Below are positions 1-9,923 of a DNA stretch of 43,922 nt, in pieces. Positions within the stretch are counted from its first letter, which is position 1, and each line of letters starts with the position of its first letter. The translations under genes were made by a program, and so were the position numbers. Below the pieces are notes generated by a model. That model was not told the DNA's origin, made no database searches, and was given only the letters and a program-made list of their open reading frames with translations. Source of the DNA: Rachicladosporium sp. CCFEE 5018 (taxonomy: Eukaryota > Ascomycota > Dothideomycetes > Cladosporiales > Cladosporiaceae); the NCBI GenBank assembly GCA_002077045.2, contig KZ111144.1:1009098-1053019 (forward strand). Direction: 5' to 3'.

Positions 1-2
1 GG

Positions 3-3000
3 GAGCATCCCGTGTTTGGAGCGCTTGAAATCGACTACAGTGCTGTTGAGAGTGATCCCTCAACTGCCGAGCGACCCGAGAAGCACCTGGTGTACTACAC
101 AGTCGACCTTGGACTGAATCACGTCGTGCGGAGCTGGAGCGCTGACGTCGATCCCACCGCAAACAAGCTCTTCACTGTGCCTGGTGGCGCAGAAGGTCCA
201 TCTGGTGTCATCGTATGCGCAGAAGGCAGACTTTACTACAAGCACAACAATCATCCGACAATGAGCATCGCAATCCCGACTAGAGGCGGCTCGCTCGAGC
301 AGGCTCGGAAACGAATCATCGTGTCAGGCTGCATGTTCTCCAACAAGAGCAAGCGGACATTCTTCTTCCTGTTGCAGACCGATGACGGTGATGTCTTCAA
401 GCTGTCGATGCAAGTCGAAGTTGAGCAAGAGCTGCAACAAGTCCAGTCAATGACCTTGAAGTACTACGAGACGCTTCCTGTTGCGCGGGAAATGCTCCTC
501 ATCAAGAAGGGCTATATCTATATCGTGGCTGAGAGTGGGCCCAGCAAGATGTATCACGTTGACAGTCTTGCTGACGACGAGGATGAGGAGCCAGAGAACA
601 CGTTCACTTCGTCCTCGCTGGCTGAGCATGATGAGCCACTGGAAGCTGTCACGTTTCACCCTCGACCCGAGATGCAGTTCCTCACTCACACTGTGGAAGT
701 GCCTGCACTACACCCACTCATACGTACCAAAGTCGATAACCTCACGAATGAAGACACACCTCAGATCTATGCGATACAAGGCCGAGGCGACAAGTCGGTC
801 TTCAAAACGATCCGGCATGGCATGTCAGTGAGCGACGCAGTTGAGAGCTCACTCGGCAACGTGCCCTACGAGCAAATCTGGACTATGAAGCGCCAGGAAG
901 GCGACCAATTCCACTACTACATCTTGCTGAGCAGCTCGTATACCGACAAGACGACTGTGCTGGGTATTGGAGAGGAGGTTGAGAGCTTGGACGATACTGC
1001 TTTCTTGACAGTGCGAGCTACGATCTGCGCAGCACAGATGGGCGACAACGCTCATGTTCAGGTCCATGCTCGCGGTGTTCGCACAATACAGGCTAGCGGA
1101 GCTGTAGTGGAGTGGCCAGCACCTACGCACCGTACGATTGTCGCGGGATCTGCCAATCAGCGGCAGCTTTTGCTAGGCCTGAGCTCGGGCGAGTTGGCTT
1201 TTTTCTTTATGGACCAGAGCGGTGCGCTTAACGCACTTGAGGAGTACCCGGAGATGAGTGACAAAGTCACAGCTATCGGCATTGGACCCACACCAAAGGG
1301 ACAGATGCAGGCTCGTTACGGTGTCGTCGGGTGCGAAGATCGAACTATCCGCGTCCTGTCCACCGACCTTGAGACTCCGCTTGAAGCGCGTAGTGTGCAG
1401 GCTTTGTCTGATGTTCCTGTCAGCATCGAGGTCGTCACTATGCTCGATCCGGACACCAACAGTAGCGTCGACTTTGTGCACATCGGCCTCAAATCTGGAC
1501 TATACCTTCGTGCGATCATCGATGAGGCGACTGGGGAGTTGTCCGATGTACGGACGAAGTTCCTTGGCCACAAGCCAGTGCGGATCTTTCCTGTTGAGGT
1601 GCATGGCCAGCCTTGTGTTATGGCTTGCTCATCGAGACCTTGGCTCGGATACCATCACCCAGTCACGAAGCAGTACACGCTCACACCACTGGTGACGAGT
1701 CCGCTAATTGCTGTGCGTCCGTTCATCAGCGAGCACTTGGATGGGCTCTGCGGTATTGCGGAGAGCGATCTGAGGTATGTGAAATTTGAGGGCAACCACG
1801 AAAATGTGCATTCGCTGACTTCGTACAGAATTTTCAGCGAGCCAGAGCTAGGTGGCCGCTTCGTCTCCGAAGACATCGCACTCCAATACACTCCTCGCAA
1901 CTTCGCCCGCAATCCATGGTACCCAATCTTCTACACCATCGAAGGTGACGCCAATACTATGAGTCAAGCCACGATTAAGACCATTCAAGAGCAAGCCAAC
2001 GGCGCAGCGCGCCCCCCCGTCGGACCACCCCGAGCAGCTTCCCACTGGGCCTCCTGCATCCAAGCCTTAGATCCCATTACCTCGAAGTCCATCACCTCTA
2101 CAATTTACTTGAGCGACAACGAAACAGCACTCTGCTGCGCCTGCGTGCCCTTCGAGTCCCGCGATTGGGAAGTCTACCTGGTAGTCGGCACAGCGCAAGA
2201 TCTTAACAACTCTCCCATCAAGACGACTTCCTCACAGGCTACGCCCGCCTATCAGTCCCGTGGCGGCGGCTTCCTGCACGTCTACAAACTCCTCGATGAG
2301 GGCAAGACGCTGCAGTTCGTGCACAAGACGCGCTTTGCGAACCCCATCTCAGCTCTCACGCCTTTCAAGGGTCGTGTAGCGGTGGGTGTGGCGAACGAGC
2401 TCTTCATCTACGACATAGGCTCCACAGCCGTACTCCGCAAATCCCGCGGCACAGTTGTACCAAACACCATCACATCTCTTGAAGCTTCCGGCGATCGGTT
2501 GGCAGTGGCCGACGTAGCCGAGAGCGTGACCTTCGTCGTCTACAAAGCGAAAGCCAACCGCATGATACCGTTCGCCGATGATGTGATCCAACGCTGGACC
2601 ACTGCGGCGACGTTAGTCGACTACGAGACTGCAGCTGGCGGTGATAAGTTCGGCAACCTATGGCTACTGCGCTGTCCGGAGCAAGCTTCCACAGAGGCTG
2701 ATGAGGACGGCATGAACGGCTTCATCGTCAACGAGCGGAGCTATATGGGCGGCGCTCCATACAAACTGGATCTGAGGGCTCACATCTTCGTCAACGACAT
2801 ACCCACCTCCATCCAGCGTACGCCCTTGGTAGCAGGAGGCGCAGACGTGCTCTTCTGGAGCGGGCTTGGTGGCACGATGGGCATACTCGTTCCGTTCATC
2901 TCAAGGGAGGACGTGGCGTTCTTCACCTCTCTGGAGCAGGCTTTGAGGAGCGAGGAGGCTGTCTTGACGGGGCGGGATCACTTGATGTTTAGGGGCTACT

Positions 3001-3155
3001 ATGTGCCTGTCAAGGGGATTGTGGACGGCGATCTGTGTGAGAGATTCTTGGGGATGGGTGTTGAGGGGAAGCAGAGGGTTGCTGCGGAGGTTGAGAGGGA
3101 GGTCAAAGAGGTGGAGAAGAAGGTTCTGGAGATGAGAGGGCGGGTGGCTTTTTAG
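3..3155 (+). CDS. RSE1: Pre-mRNA-splicing factor Rse1 (SF3B subunit 3), 5'-truncated by window
   Basis: This is the large beta-propeller subunit of the SF3b part of the U2 snRNP, which helps recognise the intron branch site in the nucleus. The frame is open to the left edge; codon 12-14 is GTG and the codons before it (Glu-His-Pro) continue the family alignment, so the true start lies upstream. About 1,050 residues are visible against roughly 1,200 for the family. Recognisable stretches are LGLNHVVRSW, VPGGAEGPSGV, the acidic DDEDEEPE block, NEDTPQIYAIQGRGDKS, FADDVIQRWTTAATLVDYET and the C-terminal FRGYYVPVKGIVDGDLCERF. The C-terminal third is the CPSF-A/DDB1-like domain. No intron is seen and the frame ends at TAG. 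Paralogues DDB1 and CPSF160 are less likely because these stretches fit SF3B3 closely. Confidence 0.95.
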   Translation, partial: EHPVFGALEIDYSAVESDPSTAERPEKHLVYYTVDLGLNHVVRSWSADVDPTANKLFTVPGGAEGPSGVIVCAEGRLYYKHNNHPTMSIAIPTRGGSLEQARKRIIVSGCMFSNKSKRTFFFLLQTDDGDVFKLSMQVEVEQELQQVQSMTLKYYETLPVAREMLLIKKGYIYIVAESGPSKMYHVDSLADDEDEEPENTFTSSSLAEHDEPLEAVTFHPRPEMQFLTHTVEVPALHPLIRTKVDNLTNEDTPQIYAIQGRGDKSVFKTIRHGMSVSDAVESSLGNVPYEQIWTMKRQEGDQFHYYILLSSSYTDKTTVLGIGEEVESLDDTAFLTVRATICAAQMGDNAHVQVHARGVRTIQASGAVVEWPAPTHRTIVAGSANQRQLLLGLSSGELAFFFMDQSGALNALEEYPEMSDKVTAIGIGPTPKGQMQARYGVVGCEDRTIRVLSTDLETPLEARSVQALSDVPVSIEVVTMLDPDTNSSVDFVHIGLKSGLYLRAIIDEATGELSDVRTKFLGHKPVRIFPVEVHGQPCVMACSSRPWLGYHHPVTKQYTLTPLVTSPLIAVRPFISEHLDGLCGIAESDLRYVKFEGNHENVHSLTSYRIFSEPELGGRFVSEDIALQYTPRNFARNPWYPIFYTIEGDANTMSQATIKTIQEQANGAARPPVGPPRAASHWASCIQALDPITSKSITSTIYLSDNETALCCACVPFESRDWEVYLVVGTAQDLNNSPIKTTSSQATPAYQSRGGGFLHVYKLLDEGKTLQFVHKTRFANPISALTPFKGRVAVGVANELFIYDIGSTAVLRKSRGTVVPNTITSLEASGDRLAVADVAESVTFVVYKAKANRMIPFADDVIQRWTTAATLVDYETAAGGDKFGNLWLLRCPEQASTEADEDGMNGFIVNERSYMGGAPYKLDLRAHIFVNDIPTSIQRTPLVAGGADVLFWSGLGGTMGILVPFISREDVAFFTSLEQALRSEEAVLTGRDHLMFRGYYVPVKGIVDGDLCERFLGMGVEGKQRVAAEVEREVKEVEKKVLEMRGRVAF

Positions 3156-3480
3156 GTGATTGTATCGAAGTGGATGGAGATAGTGACGCTTGTTGACGCT
3201 TGAAAGACTGTCAGGACTGACGGACGCTGCACATGGCAAGTGTCAGCCCCAACGGCTTGTTGATCGTGCCTGACGTAAGACACACGGCAGACAGATTTGC
3301 GGAGATTTACACGTGGTCGCTGTCTCACTCCTTGCCGCGGACTTCATATTCACCCCTCTGCACGCCGTGTCCGTGGGAACTCTGTGAGCGCAAGACAATC
3401 GCACTGCCTCTCCCGCTCGCCTAGTCCCACTCGCTGAGCGAAGGGTTCGTATGGGAGGCTGTGACAGCCGTCCTCTGATG
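3156..3480. other. Intergenic, Rse1 3' flank
   Basis: This is the 3' flank between Rse1 on the plus strand and a possible minus-strand gene. Open frames here have no protein-like character. I see nothing else. Confidence 0.6.
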
Positions 3481-3962
3481 CTAGTCCTCGTAGTCCAGTC
3501 CGCCAAAGAGATAGTAAAGCACATCCAGCATCTCCTGACTCGGTAATCGGAACTCCTCGTCGTTAACCCATTCGCCTCGTCTGGCGATATCGTGGTGTAC
3601 GACGCTAAGAGGAGTGGCATGCAACTCAGGTGGCGGATGTCTAATTCCAGACGGAGCCTGGCCACGTGGAAAGTCAAGCTGTATTATCGGAGCATCTGGC
3701 GACTGTCGTCGTGGTATAGGGAGTGATTGCAGTGAGGACGTGCAGGAAGAGCATCCCTGTCGCCGAAGAGGTCGATGCCGAGTGAGTTTGCGGTTGTGGC
3801 GAGGCATTGTATCAAAGCCGGATTGTTGAGATGTCGGGATTGAGTCCAGAGTAATATGGCAGTTTCTTGAGGAATCCGGGCTCGAGCTTCGAGGGAATCT
3901 TTCGAACTTTTCTGTGGTATGTGCTCGATAAATGGCCATGGAATGACTGCATGTGAGCGCAC
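3481..3962 (-). pseudogene. Small hypothetical protein, coding-like in two frames (frame break)
   Basis: I do not recognise the family. Two overlapping minus-strand frames each look coding for part of their length. The upstream part (about 3750-3930) reads with a helical, regular composition (ETAILLWTQSRHLNNPALIQ ending near GIDLFGD). The downstream part (3481 to about 3730) reads in another frame and ends EFRLPSQEMLDVLYYLFGG and an acidic terminus before a stop. The switch lies between about 3720 and 3770 and corresponds to one missing base. A 37-nt GT..AG stretch there is too short and of the wrong phase to be an intron. The upstream frame has no clear ATG; the ATG at 3939 belongs to the downstream frame. 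It may be a pseudogene, a gene with a consensus error, or a gene with an unrecognised first exon. Confidence 0.35.
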
Positions 3963-4528
3963 TCGCTCAGTTCAAGTAGCGATATGAAACGGAAGTACTC
4001 ATACGCTACTCAGACGCCGTAGCCCGAGCATACTCATCCATACTTACTACAGTCACATGGCCAATTCGCGTTGCAAAGCCGTACGTATGCGCACTGTCCT
4101 TTTCAAGATGAGTCTTGCAGACGCAAAATCTGCATCGAAGCGTGACGAAGAAACCTCTCAGTCACGAAGTGAAGTGACTCACTGTGCACTCTTGGCATTT
4201 GAAACGACGCTCCCAAACCCAACATCCTTGCCTCCAAAGCCTGGACACTGATGAATGAATCGAGATGATAGCCAGTGATGCAGCTCGAGTGTATGTGTCT
4301 ATACACCATCTCTAAGACACGAGGCTCGCGCGCCTCTTCCGCTCATAACATGCCCAGAATGAACATATATGCAACTTCCTCCCACTCGCCTTCAGCCCCA
4401 TCTCGCGAGCCTTTACAGCAAGGCGCAGGCCAGGCAAGGTCATGCAAAGGGGTATAGCCACGATCCATCTTGCCCTCCATCCTCGACTCAGCTCTCCCCA
4501 TCGAATTCATCGGAGCACGACCTGCGTT
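3963..4528. other. Intergenic
   Basis: This lies between two minus-strand genes. It holds only short frames without protein-like composition. The 350-aa plus-strand frame that begins at 4470 is a shadow of the gene on the opposite strand. Confidence 0.6.
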
Positions 4529-7085
4529 TCACGTCCCGAACACCGGCGCCTTAACAAGCACGCTCCGTCCCCTAACACTAACACCAATCCCCGCCGCCAT
4601 CCGCAACCTCGGCGGTCCCTCCTCCTTCGCCCCACTAGAGCTCTCCGGCCGTTGCAGAGAACTCGAGCTCCCGCCCGCGCCCTGCGCCTTCCCCTTACTC
4701 TTCCGCCCCTCAGCGCCACCGCTCCCCGTAAGCGCAGAGAGCATACTCCTCTTCTTGCCCTGTCCCTCATGCGCCTCCGAGTTCGTCAGATCCGTGATAT
4801 CCGACGCCGCGGATTTCATGGAGGCGCGCTCGGCGGCGTCGTCGGCGATACTGACTAAGAGGGGAGGGATGCCGGATTCCAACTTCATTTGTTCGGGGAG
4901 GATGGAGAAGCCGGGCATGAAGTACTCGATTTGCACGTCGCGGCTTTCGAGCGGGAGGTGGATGGCTATGCTTACTACAAGCTCGATGATCATGTGCACG
5001 CCGCCTTCGAGGTCAGAGGGTGGTGGGTCTTGGAGGTGGAGTGCGGGGGCTGAGCAGAGGTTCTCTTTCAAGAGGTCGGTGAGTTGGGCGCGGTTTGCGG
5101 CACAGTTTGGCGCACGAAGCGCATCTTGTAGACCTTCAAGTGTGGAGAGCCGCCAGTTGACGACTTTAGCTGTGAGGTATTCTTCTTCCTCTGATGTTTG
5201 CGCGTTAGGCGCATACCGTCGAATGTTCTTTTGTATGCCTCTCAATTGCGCCGATAAGCCGGGCTCGAGGTCCGGGTGGAAGCACTTATCAAAGACCTCC
5301 TCCACCAGCCAGCAAGAAATGAAAGATCGTCCGGCAGCAGTCATCTCTTGCTTGCCTGTCGCCACGGCATCTTTGTTCACTGATGTCACAAGCCATGGAG
5401 GTATGCTACGCCAACTCTTTCGTATGCTGAACGCTAGTTGGGCGATAAGGCCATCGAGACGATTGAATCGGGTCATGTATTCGCTGTCGTCGAGGGACGT
5501 TCGAGATTGCGAGAGGCGTTGATGTGCAAGGCTATTTTGAAGTTGCTTTACTTGATCTTCCTTCTCGAAGTAATATTTCTTCACTTTGGTGTACTTGTCG
5601 CCTGCGGTGTGGTCAGTACATGCGCCATCCGTCTCATCAACAGTATCACTCACGAAGCTCCTTGTGATCTTTCACCAATTGCGCAACATCTTCCTCTGAC
5701 ATATCCTCGCTCGTCATCTGAGCGGGCTGTGGTGTACCACGTCGTGCATCACCTTGCGGAGGTGGAGGCGGTTGTGGTTGCTCGTTTCGGTACTGTTGTG
5801 TTTGCGCATTCGCAGCCGCAGCAACATTGTTGAACGATGACGATACACCTTGTTGCGATTGACCTTCACGCGGCGTCAGTCCGTTATGCATACTCTGCAG
5901 GTTGCCGGCACCGGATCGGACCGCTTTAGGTGCAGGCAAGCCGCCATTATTCGAGGCCATCGGCGGTGAGTCGTCGGTAGGTATCGAGTAGCTGCGCTGA
6001 CCCTGTTGCCGACCAGCGCCGTCTTGACCCTGGTACTGCGAGCCCGAGTCAGGCGGCGAGTATTGCGACTGCGGCTGCGACTGCAAATGCACAACCTGAG
6101 GCTGCTCATGCGGTGGGTAGTGAGGAGATCTTGAGGACGCTGAGGTTACAGGCTGTTGCGGCTGTGACGCTTGTGCCGCATTGTGAGTGACAGGATTAGA
6201 ACGGGCGGGCCCATAGGCGCTTTGTTGCGCGGCAGGATGAGGCTGTGGCTGTTGGTGCAGGGGTGGTTGTGGCTGTGCATCTGTCGCAGGATAAGCACCG
6301 GCGTTGGAGGCGTTATATGAGGACGACGAGTCGCTGGCGGGCGGCGACAGCACCTGCGGTCCTCCCTGGCGCTGCTCGCGGAAGCCTGCCTCTGTGTTCA
6401 GGCGCTGCAGGCGGCGTTGTGTGAAGCGATCCAGCGTAGCGTTCTGTCCGGAGTCGGACGATGTCTTCCCGCCCGAACTCTGGATCATGGACGTCTGATC
6501 AGCCCGATAGTGTTCTCCTGCTGCCGGCAGCTGCCCAAACGTCGTTGACCACACTGGCGAGGGCGAGCCCTGCAGTGGAGTGTTGTGTGTAAAAGCTGGG
6601 CTGGGAGCGGGGGCTTGGCTGTCGGGTCGGAGGACAGTCTGCGATCGAGCAACACCGAAGCTGGCAGCGGTGAGTGGTGGGGAGGAAGGAGCGACTTCGT
6701 TCGGCGAGGATGGGTATGCGGGAGCGGTGTAGTTTGCGTAGCCTTCAGGACTGGTAGGGAGAATGGCGATTGAACGTCGATCTAGCGGCACTTCAGCAAC
6801 GGCAATCTTATCATGTCTCACCACCCCACAACGACATACTCTCGAGTGGATACGACGCACTCTGCCGCTCCGTAACTGTGTTCGCGCGCTGTATTGGGGG
6901 TGGGCGACTGCGCGGAAGTGGAAGATCTGGGGGGAGGGGTCTGCATCAGCTGCAGCGCATTGGGTGCGTCGCTACACAAGCCAGAGGACTGCCCCCACGA
7001 TTGTGTCCCACTCACCTGGATGCGTCTGTTCTGTGTATGGTTCGGCCCTGGAGGATCGATTCGCGGCCTTCCAGAAAGATTTCAT
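4529..7085 (-). CDS. Q/P-rich coiled-coil protein, conserved fungal hypothetical (3 exons)
   Basis: The proposed CDS is complement of 7016-7085, 5654-6781 and 4529-5601, giving 756 aa. Exon 1 encodes MKSFWKAANRSSRAEP and ends CCAG/GTGAGT. Intron 1 (6782-7015, 234 nt) ends CTAG and the join completes a GAT codon in frame with DRRSIAILPTSP. Intron 2 (5602-5653, 52 nt, GTGAGT..CCGCAG) joins KDHKELR to DKYTKVKKYYFEKED. Residues about 25-385 are low-complexity, rich in Gln, Pro and Ser. A coiled coil follows at about 390-430. Then comes a conserved helical region with EYMTRFNRLDGLIAQLAFSI, FISCWLVEEVFDKCFHPDLE and NWRLSTLEGLQDAL. The C-terminus is basic and Ser/Gly-rich. Similar proteins occur across filamentous ascomycetes; I know of no function for them. 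Exons 2 and 3 are well supported; exon 1 rests on splice signals and phase alone. Confidence 0.8.
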
Positions 7086-8538
7086 GAGGGTCGCCGTAGC
7101 TCACAGCCTCGACGTTGCACCAGGAGGGTCCTGGAATGGCTGCAGTATTATTGATAGATCGTCTGTGCGCGGGTGTGGCTCTGGGCAAATCGCGTGCTTG
7201 ACAGCCGACAAGGTTGGTTAACGTTCACAGTACCACCCGCCCGAGAAATGCAGGTCCACGTTATGCTGGGATGTAGATGCAAGACCAGGGAGGTGAGGAA
7301 AGACGTGTCGCAGGCGCGACCTGCATACACATCAGACTTGCTGCTTTTGGTGATCTTTCCGCCAGCCATTGCTCTACATCCCCGCTATTCATCTCAGCCC
7401 TGGCTCCTCGTGGAGGGTAAGCGACCGCCGCTAGCCTGGAGTCTAGATGACATTCGTCGATCATACGAAATTCGATCAAATATATTGTGCCTGCCGAGCA
7501 AGTCCTGCCGAACTTCGCGAGTCTCATCCTGCTGATGACTTTCCAGCTACGAGACTCATGTTGCACCAGAACGTCCGACTCCCCGGCCATCACATGCGAT
7601 CATTACCGCACCGTTGTGACTGTAGGACTGTGAGACCGCCCAAAGCGGATCTGCGCCGCAGCCGTGAAGCCTATATATAGCTGCATCGTAATCTGTACCT
7701 TCATCAATCATTTTCGTGATCAACAACATCCATGTTGCTACGAGATGACACCGCTGCACGTCTCTCCATTTTGAGACGACGTGTTCGGAACGCGTCGTGC
7801 GGTGTGACCTCTCGAATAGGTCGCATTTTGGGCGCTAAGCAAGTATGGAGGCTGATGCGGCACCTGACTTCACTGTTCGCTCTGCATTAAAGGCAGCAAT
7901 TGTCCCGAAGCCTGAGTCGGGCCCAACGTCCTCCAGCCTCTGCGCAAGGCAAGTATGCCTTGGCGCTGGATCCGATGGAATGAACAACTTAGCTCCGTGA
8001 TTGGAGTACAACCAAGATGCCTCAAAGATAAAAACCGCGAGGAAGTGATCAATGGCAGTATGAAAACCTGCTTTCTAGCGTGACAAGAACGCCAATGATC
8101 ATTCATCGTCTGACATGATGCGGCGGCGCTGTCGTCCATGCTTCCAGTCGTTAGGGCGCAGTCGCATAGTCTCACAGATACCCTAGGATCGCCACAAACT
8201 GGCTATATCAGGTACGTACAGCATCTCTCTGTTACAGTGGAAACTGCGAGACACCGCTTGTCTGGACGTCGTTGTTTGGCCCGCGCGTCAGCCAAGACAT
8301 ACCTTCCATCGCGCCTTCCTCTCACCCAACATACTGGAAGGCACGTAGTGGCAAGAACGCCCAAGCCGACTTTCCTACCGTTTCAAGCCGGAGCAGTGCT
8401 TCTCTGAACATAAGCTGCATCTTACACCCATAAGACTGCATAGATCGCTCGCAAATTCCTCACAAGACAGACTACGAAGCAGAGCCTCGACGAAACAGCA
8501 CTTGATAACCAACTACATCGCACCCCGGTCCCTCCACG
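7086..8538. other. 1.45-kb intergenic region with one candidate small gene
   Basis: This lies between the starts of the coiled-coil gene (minus) and the secreted-protein gene (plus), so it should hold both promoters. Most frames look random. The exception is a possible small gene at 7732-8000, preceded by a TATATATA box at 7672-7679 and entered separately. Confidence 0.5.
7732..8000 (+). CDS. Candidate small basic protein, 72 aa, two exons (speculative)
   Basis: A TATATATA box lies 53 bp before the ATG at 7732, and the ATG follows a CA-rich leader (caacaacatcc) typical of fungal mRNAs. Exon 1 (7732-7842) encodes 37 residues rich in arginine (MLLRDDTAARLSILRRR...). A possible 50-nt intron (7843-7892) starts GTATGG, holds CTGAC, and ends AAAG. 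Exon 2 (7893-8000) adds 35 residues and a TGA. Without splicing the frame stops at 7890 after 52 codons. There is no known family and composition is not decisive. Confidence 0.18.
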
Positions 8539-9093
8539 ATGCGTTTCTCTATCATGCTCGCAGTGTCCCCTGCACTCATCCTCGCCCTTCCAGCCAGTCT
8601 AAGCCCAACATTCTCTGGCGAATCCTTGAAGTTGACGAATCTTTTACTCGTCCGCGACCCTACCTTGAACGCCACCCTCAGCTTCTCAATTCACGACCCA
8701 GATCCCCTCACAAACGCCACGGCCTTCTGCTCTGGAGCCTGGAAACACGGCTCAAAAGCCTGGCCTTCGGGCTCCTATTGGAGCTGTTCGGATGCAAGTA
8801 TAGGCTGGAATATGGCGAGCTGGAGCAGTTGGGGGAACTTTAGTATCGGTGTGGAGCATGCGTTTCAGGACTCGTCGTGAGTTTGATTGTCATTCATATG
8901 GGGGGCGGGAAGTGCTGACCATAGGTATAGGGTTGGCAAGCCGCCGTATGATCATGTCGTTACGTTCGGCACGGCGGTGTATGACAGTGAATTCGTGACT
9001 TGTGGGCCGAGAGGTGAGGGAGGGGAGGTGTGCATCCAGCGGGGAGGAAGTGTGGTGTTGGCGCCGATCACGAGGGTCATCTCGAAGAGGTGA
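8539..9093 (+). CDS. Small secreted four-cysteine protein, AA1-like (Alt a 1-like) family
   Basis: The CDS is 8539-8876 joined to 8925-9093, giving 168 aa. The 48-nt intron (8877-8924) runs GTGAGT...GTGCTGAC...ATAG. Residues 1-20 form a signal peptide (MRFSIMLAVSPALILALPAS). The mature protein has exactly four cysteines (64, 83, 139, 149), enough for two disulfides. Motifs SFSIHDPDPLTNATAFC, GWNMASW, FSIGVEHAFQD and PPYDHVVTFG resemble the AA1-like secreted proteins of Dothideomycetes, a beta-barrel fold named after Alternaria Alt a 1. Proteins of this type are secreted, and some are studied as effectors or allergens; no role can be read from this sequence. The signal peptide and size are clear, while the family call is by recognition only. 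Confidence 0.75.
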
Positions 9094-9923
9094 GGTACGT
9101 GGGAACTTGATTGCGACCGGCGCTAGAGAGTCTAGTGGAGGGGAGAGGGGTCTTGAAGCGACCGCGATTGGCGTCTTGAAGAAGTTGGACGCTATGTGAG
9201 TGGTCGCTGCGCTTGGGAAGTGTGTACTAGCTTGATGGAGTGATGGCGTTGATGGGATGATGATATGATTGGCATGAGACAATGATGGAACTTCATGCAC
9301 TAGACCAGCTTGATGACTTCGCGGCGAAAGCCACGGTATTACGGAATTTAGCTACTTCAGCTACTGAAACAGACCATCCCAGCGGTACTCTCACGTTCGA
9401 CCATTTGAAGAGTCGAAGGCGACGTGCTAGTGATCCCGGTCGCTCAGGCCAGGCCATTACCTGGCTCCCGCTCGATCTTCCCGTACGCCTCGCTGGAAAC
9501 GCTGCAAATGCCAATGGGGTATACTTGCTCCGCCCAGTCCCATTTGTCCATCATGTAACGCCCGGAAAGGTAAAAATTGCCTCTCAGACACGCCGTCCGT
9601 GCCTTTGCAACCCTATGTGCTGCTTCTGTCGCCACCGCTCCCGCCATCTTCTCAAACGCTGCTAATACGATTGTCACGGGATAGGGGAGTTGTCCACTTA
9701 CATGTACATTTGCTGTGTGTGTTAGTGGTCGGAATCTCCTGGGTCACGGGCGTCAGTTGCTGCAGTGTTAGTGATTGATCAACCAGAGAGATCGGTTCCC
9801 GATCCAGAACTTCAGATAGATTGGTGCAACCAGAGTTTGCTTCCATGCTTAGCAGGATCGAGAAGAAGACTTCTTCGATCGCGCGACTGTGAAGGCCGTA
9901 CTTTAGAGACGTTGCGGCTTGGC
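9094..9923. other. Intergenic, possible minus-strand coding fragments
   Basis: This lies between the secreted-protein gene (plus) and the acidic-protein gene (minus), so both genes end here. Two minus-strand frames (9652-9927 and 9444-9677) can be joined in phase by a 43-nt GTAAGT..GCAG stretch (9659-9701) containing CGTGACA. Whether this is a gene is doubtful and is discussed as a finding. Confidence 0.4.

Noticed and set aside
4470..5522. A 350-aa plus-strand open frame
   Set aside because: It is the antisense shadow of the coiled-coil gene, whose minus-strand frame has conserved blocks and proper introns.
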